Assembly: GCA_903919715.1 (NCBI GenBank)
Contig: CAIXJC010000024.1
Location: 88,801 to 152,800 of the forward strand
DNA from: an uncultured bacterium
Lineage (GTDB): Bacteria > Planctomycetota > Phycisphaerae > Phycisphaerales > SM1A02
Direction of reading: 5' to 3'
Length of the DNA stretch: 64,000 bases
Shown piece by piece: positions 8,159-16,846 of this stretch. The position numbers were made by a program, and so were the translations under genes. How positions within the stretch are numbered: position 1 is the first letter of the stretch; each line of letters opens with the position of its first letter. The notes under the pieces are model-generated. The model worked only from the letters and a program-made list of their open reading frames with translations. It did not search any database and was not told where the DNA came from.

Positions 8159-11100
8159 GCGAATCGAGATATGACACGAGGTCACGAATTTCACGTGGGC
8201 TGAGCAGCGGCGCCATTGGTGGCATCGCTGAGACCGTTCCATATCCCGTCGCAATAACTGCTTGCGGCTCGAGCAATGATTGGAGAATCGCATGTCGGTC
8301 AAGTCGAGATCCAACACCGTCGAGTGCCGGTCCAGCGTGTCCACCGACACCCGCAACAGCGTGACATCGCAGGCACGCCGCCGACGATTGATACATCAAC
8401 ACATCGCGTCCGCGTGACACATCGCCGCCAACGAGCACGTTTGGAGCGAGTGAATCCGTCAGACTCGTTCCAGCCTTCGGCGCAAGAAGCGAAGCAACCT
8501 TTGCGGAATTCGCATCGCCCGTTGCGACTGCGGCATCAATCAAGTCCAGCCGCAGAATTGACGAGACTAAATCCTTATTTAATTGATCGAGCATGACATT
8601 GAGTTGCTGATCAGCACTTTGGCGTGTGGTGGAATCGGATGTTCGCGTTAATTGGCCGAGCAATCGAACGCCAGCCTGCTTCTCCGAATCCGTTCCAGCG
8701 GTGAGCGCCTGATTTGTTTCTTTGAGCGCACGCGCTGGATCAAGCGCCGCCATGTATTGACGCGCAGAAATTCGCAGGTCTGGATCGGACGATACAAGTG
8801 ACGCGTCGAGCGCCTGTCCGAGTGCCTCGTGATTCGCAGCCGCTAATTGCCCAAGGCACGCAACCCTTTCAGCGCTTGGCCTCTTTGAATCAAGCACCGC
8901 GTCAAGATTCGCACGTTGATCAAGTGCGACACCAGATTTCGTCGCTAATTTCATCGAGCCAGCACGAACTTCGCCATCGGAATCTTTCGCCAGACCTGGA
9001 AGATTCATTGTGAGCGCATTGCGAAATGCAACATCATCCCGCGGTGCTGCCGCCAACATGTCCACACGCCCATGTACACGGTCGCGTCGGCCTGGTGTTT
9101 GATATTCGCCAAGCGCCGCGAGCGCTTCCATTCTGATGGCTTTGGGCATTTGGGAATTAGCGGCAATTGATGCGATCGCCGCTGCGCCTTCGCTTCGAGA
9201 TCCATCCGATCCAAGAGTTCCAAGGGCGAGATTTGCAGCGATGGCTCTTCGAGCGAACGCAGAAATATTCGGATCCACTTCGATGTGCCCGATTGGTCGC
9301 TCGAACGATCCGCTTGGCAACTTCCAACCGATCGCCACATGGTTTCCGCCGCCACCTTGCGCATGACGCGCTTCAAGCAAATACTTCGCACCAGCACGCA
9401 GTTGAATCGGCGCGGAAATCTGCGAAGGATCACCCTCCCATCCAGTGGGATCGGAATATCCATCGACTCGGCCGATCACTTGTTTCGATTTCGGCGCACC
9501 ATCTTCTTGAATCGTCAGCACGGAGTGATCGTCGCTTGTCAGAAAGAATTGATACTCACCGTCTGCGGGTGCAATCACGGCTCCGCTCAACCTTTGCAGG
9601 TAGTTGTTTCCATGATCTGAAAATCCAACCGCTTCATTCGCTTCGCCTGTTTCATCTGGGGCGCGATCGAACGCCTTTGCACTCTCGAGCGCTTTCGATG
9701 ACGCTACGGTTTCGTTCTTCCACACTTCTCGCTTGAATGAGATTGGTGTCGCCTTCGCAGGCGACTGAGCATCACTCGAAATTTTGGCGAGTCGCCCACT
9801 CGATGCGGCAAGAGCAGCGAAGCCGCCTGGAATTGGAACATCCCAAATCGCACGCGCTGCCTCAGTCGCGATACGGAAATCTGGATCGAATAAAAATCGC
9901 TGAATCGCAGGATCCTTCTGCCGTCGCATTGCGAGCAGAACTCCAAGACGAACACTCGCAAACTGATCGGCCGAAAGCTCTTGCAGTTTTGCCGAGTCTG
10001 CACATTCAGCAAGTCCGATCACGAGCGCATGACGCAGAAACGCATCCTTCGTGTCGTTCTCAAACAGCGCAGCTGTGAGCGCCGGAATCGCTTCGGTCGT
10101 CACCGATTTGGATTTCAAACCCAGTTGGCCGCACGCAAGGGCACACGCAGCGCGGACTCGGGGACTTTCGTCGGTGATATGTTCGATCAGTTTCGAAGCA
10201 GCAGATATGTATCCGGCGTCGCCAAGCACACGCGCAGTTTGGGTACGCACTTCGGCATCGTCATCGTCGAGCAAGGAAATGATTGGTGCCAGTGGATCTG
10301 GCTGGGTGAGGGCGGTGCAGCGAATGCCGTTCGCCTGCATTCCAAGCGCCCAAATCGCATGAATCTGTGCGAGTTGGCGAAGGCGGTCATTCGTGGGATC
10401 GGCGTCATTGTTTCCATCTGCTTCACCAGCTTGCGCAAGAGCGAGTAGTTGCATTGTGGAGAGTGATCCCATCGATGCAAGCGCAAATTGCGCTCCGCGG
10501 CGCACGCGTAAATCAGGATGCTGCATCAGTGCAATCAACTCGCTGATCGGTCGTACAGAAAATCCAGCCGCCAAAATCGATCGCGTCTGGATCGACGCTG
10601 CACCGTCGCGCATGAGTGGATCCCAGATGGCGTGAATCGCACCTTGTTGTGTTGAGTACCAACCGCCGCCCCAGGCACTGACAAACATTCGCCCATCAGG
10701 ACCGAATGTGATATCAGTCGCAAGCACATTCGTGACGAACGGTTTCGCGCTTGTGACTTTGTATCCCGCGCCATCCATTTCGACTTGAACTGCAATCACG
10801 CTGCTCTGCGTTTCGCTTCCTAGAAAATCGCATAGATAGAAGCGGCGATCCCACTCCTTTGGCATTCCCGTCCCCGGTGTATACGCAAGCCCAGAAGGAC
10901 CACTGCCGATGTGCGCCAAAGGTGGAAGTGTCCATGCTGGATATTGCTGATCGGGACCTGTGCGCAAATGCCAGATCCCTTCTTGATTCCACGGGCCGCG
11001 CTGATTCGCTCCTTCGAGCGTTTGATAATTCATATCCCATCCCGTTTCGCCCTGAGGCATTACGTAGACGAAACGCGCCTTGTCGCCAGCATCCGAATTG

Positions 11101-11936
11101 TTATCGCCAGTGAAGAGATCGCCATATTCGTTGAATGCAAGTTCTTGTGGGTTTCGCAAGCCCGTTGCGAATACTTCCAATTGCGTTCCATCTGGACGAC
11201 ATCGAAAAACTGCGCCAGACTTTGGATCGGCAAGCAGAGTGCCTTCGCGGGTCGTGATTTGATATCCGCGGTCGCCGATCGACCAATAGATTCGACCATC
11301 CATCCCGATCGTCAATCCATGCATGTCATGGCCGCGGAGTGCGGTCCGTACACCGAAGCCGCGAAACATGGATTCAGTTGTGTCAGCTTTCCCATCCGCA
11401 TTCGCATCGCGCAATCGCCAGAGATTTGGAATGCACGTATAAAAAAGATCATTGCCATCGACCAAAATTCCGGCGCCCGTTCCATCAAGTGGATCATGAA
11501 AGTCGCGGGAAAAATTTGTGACTCGATCACCGACGCCGTCGCCGTTGGAATCTTCGACCATTCGGATTCGGTCAGCGAAGGCTGTGTAATAATCCATTCC
11601 ACCCTTGCGCTTGTCTTTCCATTTTTCGTAATAGTGCAATCGGTCGTCAACGGTCTGCGCCGTGAGGTCATCCATCAGCCAGAATGGACTCGAGCGATTG
11701 TCCTCGATACCACGCTCTTGTCGTTCGCTCTCTGCAACAAAGACTCGGCCGTGCGAATCGATGTCAAAAGACACAGGATCCGCCACGAGTGGTTCCTTCG
11801 CGAAGAGTTGGATCTTGAATCCTGCTGGGACAGTCACAGGAGTCGCCTCTTGTTTCTGAACAGTTGGAGTCGCGGGCGTTGCGGCAACCGGCGGCGGCAC
11901 GAACATTATCAGTAGAGACGCGAGGTGTGTCAGCAT
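8139..11936 (-). CDS. PVC-type membrane-bound dehydrogenase-like heme protein with HEAT repeats, PA14 and cytochrome c
   Basis: 1265 aa with an N-terminal signal peptide. Domains in order: a six-bladed propeller of the planctomycete membrane-bound dehydrogenase type (residues ~35-460, with VFVAESERQERG and GDNNSDAGD loops); HEAT repeats (~475-720); a PA14 domain (~750-890, SDDHSVLTI); further helical repeats; and a cytochrome c domain with CLRCH at 1188-1192 and a distal Met in MPPMAPL. Proteins of this type are large, exported and abundant in planctomycetes; they are thought to oxidise sugars or alcohols and pass electrons to the heme. The PA14 insertion suggests a polysaccharide substrate. 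The ATG at 11936 has TACTCT 7 nt upstream on its strand. Confidence 0.9.
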   Translation of the reverse strand: MLTHLASLLIMFVPPPVAATPATPTVQKQEATPVTVPAGFKIQLFAKEPLVADPVSFDIDSHGRVFVAESERQERGIEDNRSSPFWLMDDLTAQTVDDRLHYYEKWKDKRKGGMDYYTAFADRIRMVEDSNGDGVGDRVTNFSRDFHDPLDGTGAGILVDGNDLFYTCIPNLWRLRDANADGKADTTESMFRGFGVRTALRGHDMHGLTIGMDGRIYWSIGDRGYQITTREGTLLADPKSGAVFRCRPDGTQLEVFATGLRNPQELAFNEYGDLFTGDNNSDAGDKARFVYVMPQGETGWDMNYQTLEGANQRGPWNQEGIWHLRTGPDQQYPAWTLPPLAHIGSGPSGLAYTPGTGMPKEWDRRFYLCDFLGSETQSSVIAVQVEMDGAGYKVTSAKPFVTNVLATDITFGPDGRMFVSAWGGGWYSTQQGAIHAIWDPLMRDGAASIQTRSILAAGFSVRPISELIALMQHPDLRVRRGAQFALASMGSLSTMQLLALAQAGEADGNNDADPTNDRLRQLAQIHAIWALGMQANGIRCTALTQPDPLAPIISLLDDDDAEVRTQTARVLGDAGYISAASKLIEHITDESPRVRAACALACGQLGLKSKSVTTEAIPALTAALFENDTKDAFLRHALVIGLAECADSAKLQELSADQFASVRLGVLLAMRRQKDPAIQRFLFDPDFRIATEAARAIWDVPIPGGFAALAASSGRLAKISSDAQSPAKATPISFKREVWKNETVASSKALESAKAFDRAPDETGEANEAVGFSDHGNNYLQRLSGAVIAPADGEYQFFLTSDDHSVLTIQEDGAPKSKQVIGRVDGYSDPTGWEGDPSQISAPIQLRAGAKYLLEARHAQGGGGNHVAIGWKLPSGSFERPIGHIEVDPNISAFARRAIAANLALGTLGSDGSRSEGAAAIASIAANSQMPKAIRMEALAALGEYQTPGRRDRVHGRVDMLAAAPRDDVAFRNALTMNLPGLAKDSDGEVRAGSMKLATKSGVALDQRANLDAVLDSKRPSAERVACLGQLAAANHEALGQALDASLVSSDPDLRISARQYMAALDPARALKETNQALTAGTDSEKQAGVRLLGQLTRTSDSTTRQSADQQLNVMLDQLNKDLVSSILRLDLIDAAVATGDANSAKVASLLAPKAGTSLTDSLAPNVLVGGDVSRGRDVLMYQSSAACLRCHAVAGVGGHAGPALDGVGSRLDRHAILQSLLEPQAVIATGYGTVSAMPPMAPLLSPREIRDLVSYLDSLKTAPK

Positions 11937-11943
11937 GGAAGAG

Positions 11944-11953
11944 AGAGTAATTT
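11944..11953. promoter_or_regulatory. Bidirectional leaderless promoter sharing one TA
   Basis: Two opposed TANNNT hexamers overlap by the self-complementary TA at 11948-11949. The minus-strand TACTCT (11949-11944) ends 7 nt before the heme-protein ATG. The plus-strand TAATTT (11948-11953) ends 6 nt before the GTG of the 99-aa gene. The start-to-start gap is 23 bp, too short for two separate promoters with leaders. Confidence 0.55.
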
Positions 11954-11959
11954 GAATGC

Positions 11960-12259
11960 GTGAACTCGGAGCAACTCAAAGTGATTCGCGGTCAAGTCGC
12001 GCAAATCGGCGCACGCATTCAGCCGCAACTTCAGCCGCATGAATCGCTTGCACACCGCAATGCATTTGCACATATTTGGCTCGGGGTTAAAACGGTCTTT
12101 GGCGAGCATTGGCGGGAGTCGGGGGTCCCGCAAGAAGTCGGCGCTTTCGTTGCGTGGATTGGGGAAAACCCGAACTCGGATTACGAATCTTTCCCAGGTC
12201 CGGTCACCCCATGCTCGCCACCCCCCGCGAAGCCAGTGGAAAAGGGCTTGTTTGACTAG
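11960..12259 (+). CDS. Small hypothetical protein, 99 aa
   Basis: Starts at GTG 11960 and ends at TAG 12259. The composition looks like a real protein: an amphipathic N-terminal helix (EQLKVIRGQVAQIGARI), then RNAFAHIWLGVKTVFG, then an acidic helix and ENPNSDYE, and a Pro-rich tail. From memory, small planctomycete proteins share an N-AFAHIW-G-K-FG pattern; this would need a search. It has no signal peptide or membrane segment. TAATTT ends 6 nt before the GTG, matching the leaderless pattern of other starts here. A 161-aa frame on the opposite strand is Cys/Arg-rich and less protein-like. Function unknown. Confidence 0.6.
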   Translation: MNSEQLKVIRGQVAQIGARIQPQLQPHESLAHRNAFAHIWLGVKTVFGEHWRESGVPQEVGAFVAWIGENPNSDYESFPGPVTPCSPPPAKPVEKGLFD

Positions 12260-12298
12260 TCGAGGGTTTGGATTGGCCTTGAATGCCAACAGCTTGTT

Positions 12299-12326
12299 TT
12301 GCCATTCGCGCAATCTGTGCCATACT
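12299..12326 (+). promoter_or_regulatory. Promoter TTGCCA-N16-CATACT with leaderless spacing
   Basis: TTGCCA at 12299-12304 differs from the consensus -35 at one position. After a 16-nt spacer comes CATACT (12321-12326), which ends 6 nt before the GTG at 12333. This is the best complete -35/-10 pair in the window, and it supports GTG 12333 as both transcription and translation start. Confidence 0.55.
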
Positions 12327-12332
12327 TCAAGC

Positions 12333-13886
12333 GTGAAAATGAAGATCGCTATCGTTGCATGCTCGGTCGTTGTTGTCGCCGCTGCTTGTTTGGCTTGGTC
12401 ACCAACATCCGCCACAATTCTTGGTGGAGGATTGAACGATCAAGTTCAGCCGAAAATGAGCGGGACTACGGACGGCGGTTTCTGCATGTCGTGGTTCGAT
12501 AACGCGACGGGTGGATATGACGTTCGTGCGAATCGATTCAGTGCATCGGGAGCGCCGATGTGGGGTGCAAACGGCGTGCTTGTTGCTGATCGCAGTTTTT
12601 CCTCGACAGTGGATTACAGTTCGTGGGTTGTCGCAGGAAATAAATTTGCAGTGACATATAACGACGATCGCCTTGGTGGCGACCGTATCAGCTGTTCGCT
12701 CTTGTCCGCAACGGGAGAGATTGAGTGGACAGTCACAATGCCAAACCCAACTGCCGCATTCGTTGCCAATCCAAAAGTTTGCCAAGATTCATTCGACAAT
12801 GCGATCTATCTCGCTTGGTATGAGGGCACGGCAGCCAAAGTGCAAAAACTCGATCCGACAACTGGCGCATCGCAGTGGGCTACTGCCGTTGCAATTGCCG
12901 ATGGAACCGCGCAAACAACACCGGCAGATCTCTGGCCCGCTGCAGATGCAACTGGTGGCGTGATGCTTTCGTGCGTGCGCCAAGTTGGATTTTCTGGTGC
13001 AAAAACTATTAAGGCGTGGAGGATTTCTCCTACAGGCGTCGTCGGATGGACTGCGGGAAGCACGGCGCCTTCTGTCGTGTTTTCATCCAGCTCATTGCAG
13101 TTTGGAAATTATCCCAATTGCCAATCGATTTATGGAATTGGATATGTTTTCTGCTGGTACACATCGGGTCCGCTGCAGTCATATGTTCAGTTCATGAACA
13201 TGAATGGTGTTGCGCAATTTGGCGCGAATGGTGCGGCAGTGACATCGACAACCACACTCAATCGGGTCAGCCCGACATTCGCAGCCGATGGTGCAGGGGA
13301 TCGCCTCTATGTCGTCTGGCCAGAGCAAGTTCCAAATACTTCTACATATAGCGTCGCAGCGCAGTCATTCGCTCTTCACGGAACTGGCGTGCGATTGTGG
13401 GGAGAATCTGGCGCAAATCTCTTGCCGCCAACGACTCTCTATTCCGCTGACTTCACCGCAGTCCGCGGCGGAGGAGGCGCAACATTCGCATGGCAGTCAT
13501 CAACGGCATATGGACAAACATCGCTTTACGCCCGCCGATTGAACGATGACGGTACTGACGCGTGGCAGAGCGGCACCGTGCTTGTCGATGGCGTGAGCAG
13601 CAAAAGTAAAATGGTTTCATATCGTCAATCAGCCGCAACGGTCGTGGTGTGGAGCGATGGGGCCACTGGAGTTGCTGACATCAAGGGACAGCGCATCGGT
13701 AACAATGGTGTGATTGGAGCGAATCCGATTTCGCCAGGCGATCTGAATCAGGACGGCATCGTCAATGGAATGGATCTCGCACTTGTGCTTGCAGGCTGGG
13801 GAACCAACAATGCACAAGCGGATTACAACCACGACGGCCTCGTCGATGGATCTGATCTGGCAGGAGTGCTCGCAGACTGGAGTTGA
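12333..13886 (+). CDS. Secreted repeat protein with dockerin-like tail
   Basis: 517 aa from GTG 12333; ATG 12339 is the alternative and removes two residues. A signal peptide (MKIAIVACSVVVVAAACLAW) is followed by ~430 residues of beta-strand-rich sequence with repeated blocks of about 55 residues (FCMSWFDNATGGYDVRANRF, and related NAIYLAWYEG, LYVVWPEQ and ATFAWQSS segments). This suggests a beta-propeller of unknown ligand. The C-terminus holds two dockerin-like loops (DLNQDGIVNGMDLALVLAGWG and DYNHDGLVDGSDL). Likely exported and displayed or assembled through the tail. The frame is open well upstream, but that part overlaps the 99-aa gene and lacks a signal peptide. Function unknown. Confidence 0.85.
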   Translation: MKMKIAIVACSVVVVAAACLAWSPTSATILGGGLNDQVQPKMSGTTDGGFCMSWFDNATGGYDVRANRFSASGAPMWGANGVLVADRSFSSTVDYSSWVVAGNKFAVTYNDDRLGGDRISCSLLSATGEIEWTVTMPNPTAAFVANPKVCQDSFDNAIYLAWYEGTAAKVQKLDPTTGASQWATAVAIADGTAQTTPADLWPAADATGGVMLSCVRQVGFSGAKTIKAWRISPTGVVGWTAGSTAPSVVFSSSSLQFGNYPNCQSIYGIGYVFCWYTSGPLQSYVQFMNMNGVAQFGANGAAVTSTTTLNRVSPTFAADGAGDRLYVVWPEQVPNTSTYSVAAQSFALHGTGVRLWGESGANLLPPTTLYSADFTAVRGGGGATFAWQSSTAYGQTSLYARRLNDDGTDAWQSGTVLVDGVSSKSKMVSYRQSAATVVVWSDGATGVADIKGQRIGNNGVIGANPISPGDLNQDGIVNGMDLALVLAGWGTNNAQADYNHDGLVDGSDLAGVLADWS

Positions 13887-13908
13887 TTTTCACGATGGCG
13901 TGATTGGT

Positions 13909-14868
13909 TCAACGCCTTTGATTGGTGCGATACCAATCAATAGTCGTCGCAATGCCTGTTTCGAATTCGATCTTCGAGCTCCATCCCAAAATTGACGCAG
14001 CGCGTGAGACGTCCAGGCATCGGCGGGGTTGTCCATCAGGTTTGGAAGCATCCCAGCGAATTTCGCCTTTGAAACCAGACAGCTTTGCGATCAGCGCAAC
14101 AAGGTCGCGTATCAAGATTTCGCGTCCGCTTCCAAGATTGATCGGCTCGGGAGTGTCGAGAACTTCTGCTGCGCGAATGACTCCTTCGGCGGCGTCGTCA
14201 ACATAGAGGAACTCTCGACTCGCAGAACCAGTGCCCCAGCAATCGATATGACCAGCGGACGCATCAGCCGCTTCGACGCATTTCTTGATGAGCGCTGGAA
14301 TGACATGCGAGGTGTTCGCATTGAAGTTGTCGCCAGGGCCATACAAATTGACGGGCAACACATACGTTGACTTCAATCCGTATTGACGGTTGTACCCATC
14401 GAGCATGACCATCGCTGCTTTTTTCGCAATGCCGTATGGCGCATTCGTCTCTTCTGGATAGCCGTTCCATAAATCACTCTCGTGGAATGGAACAGGCGTC
14501 ATTTTTGGATATGCGCAGATGGTCCCGATTTGCACAAATTTTCCAAGGCCTTTCTGCCTCGCATGTTCGATCAGATGAAGTGCCATCGCCATGTTGGCGA
14601 AGAAGTACCGTCCAGGGTTGCGCATGTTGGCACCGATGCCGCCCACTTCTGCAGCAAGATGGAATACAACGTCTGGGCGCATTTCGGCATACATGCGTGC
14701 GACATCGCTTTCGTGGGTCAAGTCAAACTGCTCACGTCGCGGGACGAGAATCTCGTCCGCCCCACGTTGACGCAACTTCTCTACGACGATGCTCCCGAGA
14801 AAACCAGCACCTCCAGTGACGACGATGCGCGCGCCAGAAAATGGACTTGAAATGGAGGAGATCGTCAT
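13909..14868 (-). CDS. fcl: GDP-L-fucose synthase
   Basis: 319 aa from ATG 14868. NADPH-dependent epimerase/reductase converting GDP-4-keto-6-deoxy-D-mannose to GDP-L-fucose. The Rossmann motif TGGAGFLG is at residues 18-25. The active-site region reads GTICAYP: Cys is retained, and the usual Ser is Thr. NAPYGIAKK supplies the Tyr and Lys, and NTSHVIPAL the His. The Tyr-Lys spacing and the length fit the family (about 320 aa). It is transcribed away from gmd, the preceding pathway step, with 95 bp between the two starts. TACCTT lies 10 nt upstream of the ATG on its strand. The upstream in-frame extension is not used, because it would run into the gmd promoter. Confidence 0.95.
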   Translation of the reverse strand: MTISSISSPFSGARIVVTGGAGFLGSIVVEKLRQRGADEILVPRREQFDLTHESDVARMYAEMRPDVVFHLAAEVGGIGANMRNPGRYFFANMAMALHLIEHARQKGLGKFVQIGTICAYPKMTPVPFHESDLWNGYPEETNAPYGIAKKAAMVMLDGYNRQYGLKSTYVLPVNLYGPGDNFNANTSHVIPALIKKCVEAADASAGHIDCWGTGSASREFLYVDDAAEGVIRAAEVLDTPEPINLGSGREILIRDLVALIAKLSGFKGEIRWDASKPDGQPRRCLDVSRAASILGWSSKIEFETGIATTIDWYRTNQRR

Positions 14869-14936
14869 GACAGATGAAAAGGTATCGACTTTCGAACTCT
14901 CCGCCGATAGACCAACGAAAGTCTCGCAGATTCGTC

Positions 14937-14957
14937 TATCCTCCGATTCGTGAGGAG
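14937..14957 (+). promoter_or_regulatory. gmd promoter -10 and Shine-Dalgarno
   Basis: TATCCT at 14937-14942 can serve as a -10 element. The sequence TGAGGAG at 14951-14957 lies 6 nt before ATG 14964 and is one of the clearest ribosome binding sites in the window. In contrast to many neighbours, gmd therefore seems to have a short leader. Confidence 0.45.
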
Positions 14958-14963
14958 CGCACA

Positions 14964-16013
14964 ATGAAGAAGGCAATCATCACTGGAATCACAGGACAAG
15001 ACGGCAGTTATCTTGCCGAACTTCTGCTTGCGAAGGGCTATGAAGTTCATGGAATCATTCGCCGCAGTTCCAGTTTCAACACGGAGCGTCTCGATCACAT
15101 CTATCAAGACCCGCACGAACACGGCGCACGCCTGAAATTGCATTATGGCGATTTGACCGACGGAATTGGTTTGACCGAAGTCATTCGCAAAGCGAATCCA
15201 GATGAGGTGTACAACCTCGGCGCACAGAGTCATGTGCGAGTCAGTTTCGATCAGCCGGTTTATACCGTTGACACGGTCGCGACTGGCACGATGCGACTCT
15301 TGGAAGCGATTCGATCATTCCAAGAGCAGTCTGGAAAGCAAGTTCGTTTCTATCAAGCAAGTTCCAGCGAAATGTTTGGTCAAGTTGCGGAGATTCCTCA
15401 GAAAGAATCGACGCCGTTTCATCCACGGTCGCCCTATGGATGCGCAAAGGCTTTTTCACATTGGATCACCGTGAATTACCGCGAGAGTTATGGAATCCAC
15501 GCGAGTTGTGGAATCCTGTTCAATCACGAAAGCCCAAGACGTGGCGAGACATTTGTGACACGCAAGATCACCAGAGCGGCTGGGCGAATCAAGTTGGGAA
15601 TGCAGAAGAAGCTTTATCTTGGAAACCTCGACGCAATGCGCGACTGGGGATTTGCTGGTGAATATGTTGATGCGATGTGGCGAATGTTGCAGCAACCCAA
15701 GCCTGGCGATTTCGTGATTGCGACAGGAAAAATGATTTCAGTCCGAACATTCTGCGATCTCGCATTCGCTCGCCTTGGGCTGGATGCGAAAGATTTCGTT
15801 GAGATTGATCCGCGCTATTTCCGCCCTGCGGAAGTCGAACAATTGCTTGGAGATGCGTCGAAGGCGCAGCGAGAATTGAAATGGCAAGCAAAGTGCACCG
15901 TCGAAGAACTGGCGGCAATGATGGTCGATACAGATTTAGAACTCGCACGGCGCGAGAAGACGCTTCGCGATGCGGGCCACGAAATGCCTGCGGGCGTTAG
16001 CCACGACCAATGA
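14964..16013 (+). CDS. gmd: GDP-mannose 4,6-dehydratase
   Basis: 349 aa. Catalyses GDP-D-mannose to GDP-4-keto-6-deoxy-D-mannose with bound NADP, the first step to GDP-L-fucose. The glycine motif TGITGQDGS is at residues 7-15. SSSEMFG at 133-139 carries the Ser and Glu, and SPYGCAKA gives Tyr158 and Lys162. [18 protein letters not shown] is the family signature near residue 188. The start at 14964 is set by a strong Shine-Dalgarno and by the typical MKKAIITG N-terminus. Paired divergently with fcl, it makes the locus self-sufficient for GDP-L-fucose from GDP-mannose. Confidence 0.97.
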   Translation: MKKAIITGITGQDGSYLAELLLAKGYEVHGIIRRSSSFNTERLDHIYQDPHEHGARLKLHYGDLTDGIGLTEVIRKANPDEVYNLGAQSHVRVSFDQPVYTVDTVATGTMRLLEAIRSFQEQSGKQVRFYQASSSEMFGQVAEIPQKESTPFHPRSPYGCAKAFSHWITVNYRESYGIHASCGILFNHESPRRGETFVTRKITRAAGRIKLGMQKKLYLGNLDAMRDWGFAGEYVDAMWRMLQQPKPGDFVIATGKMISVRTFCDLAFARLGLDAKDFVEIDPRYFRPAEVEQLLGDASKAQRELKWQAKCTVEELAAMMVDTDLELARREKTLRDAGHEMPAGVSHDQ

Positions 16014-16016
16014 GAA

Positions 16017-16766
16017 TCAGCGCGGTCGCGCGGGGGATCGTCGCGCAAAGATTAAAAGGCTCGAACGAAACGGTGGCGGAACGAGCGGGTGAAGCCAAGC
16101 CATAACTCGAAACAATTGATGTGAAAATTGAAAATAGCTCGGTTCGCCCTGAATGCCATAAATACAGCAATCAAATCCGCGGTTTCGCAGCGCGTTTCGA
16201 AGGCTGGTTCGTGTGTTCATTCGATAGACCGTTGGAAAGACATCTTCTGCCTTGCGCTCGCTTTGGACGTACCCAACAACTTTGGCGTGAGCCTTATTTG
16301 GAACGAGTCGAGCAGCGAGAGCGGGATAGCCCCATTTGTTTGGTGTCCGTGCCGCAAAGACTCCCGTGGGAGAGAGCACGCGGTCAAGTTCTGCAACGAA
16401 AGCTTCAGGATTCGAGACGTGCTCTAGCACGTGATCTGCAAATACAAGGTCGGCGAGACCAGATTCGATAGGCCAAACAAAGTCTGGCCCGATCTGGCGA
16501 TATTCATTTAGAAATGGATTTCCATGTGCTGCGCTATCAACATCGATTCCGATGACACGACGCCCCGCGCCACGCAGATCTGCGAGCGATTTTCGATATT
16601 GCGAAGGATCTTCGAGATGCCTGCCGCGGCCACATCCAACATCGACGATGACGCGACTCTCTTTTGCAAGTGCTTGAAGGCGGGAAAAAAATTCAATCGT
16701 CCCATCAACACGGGAAAATCCACCGTAGGCGTTTTCGGGATAGACGTCATTGAATCGAGCGGACAT
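16017..16766 (-). CDS. SAM-dependent methyltransferase (class I)
   Basis: 249 aa. Motif I is VDVGCGRGRH (about residues 41-50); an acidic IGIDVDS follows (motif II), then LVFADHVLEHV, the Methyltransf_11 signature, and LSPTGVFAARTPNKW. The C-terminal third (EPSYFQFSH and a hydrophobic helix) is typical of methyltransferases in glycan loci. The likely substrate is a sugar in the surface polysaccharide, but the acceptor cannot be told from sequence. It ends 3 bp from gmd, tail to tail. TACTCT ends 8 nt before its ATG on the minus strand, so it may start its own leaderless transcript. Confidence 0.88.
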   Translation of the reverse strand: MSARFNDVYPENAYGGFSRVDGTIEFFSRLQALAKESRVIVDVGCGRGRHLEDPSQYRKSLADLRGAGRRVIGIDVDSAAHGNPFLNEYRQIGPDFVWPIESGLADLVFADHVLEHVSNPEAFVAELDRVLSPTGVFAARTPNKWGYPALAARLVPNKAHAKVVGYVQSERKAEDVFPTVYRMNTRTSLRNALRNRGFDCCIYGIQGEPSYFQFSHQLFRVMAWLHPLVPPPFRSSLLIFARRSPARPR

Positions 16767-16774
16767 AGGGTGAA

Positions 16775-16780
16775 AGAGTA
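16775..16780 (-). promoter_or_regulatory. Candidate leaderless -10 for the methyltransferase gene
   Basis: Minus-strand TACTCT (16780-16775) ends 8 nt before ATG 16766. No Shine-Dalgarno is visible. It is the same hexamer as at 11949-11944. Confidence 0.4.
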
Positions 16781-16846
16781 ACTGGATCTCAATTCCTGCG
16801 TGACGCGCCCATTCGAATCAGTCGTGGCAGCTCACAGGTCATTCAA

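Noticed and set aside
10911..11915. 334-aa ORF on the plus strand
   Set aside because: It lies entirely antisense to the large heme-protein gene, has no recognisable motif and an implausible composition. It is a shadow frame.
11930..12415. 161-aa ORF on the minus strand opposite the 99-aa gene
   Set aside because: Its composition is Cys/Arg/Trp-heavy without a motif, and it would overlap starts of three better-supported genes.
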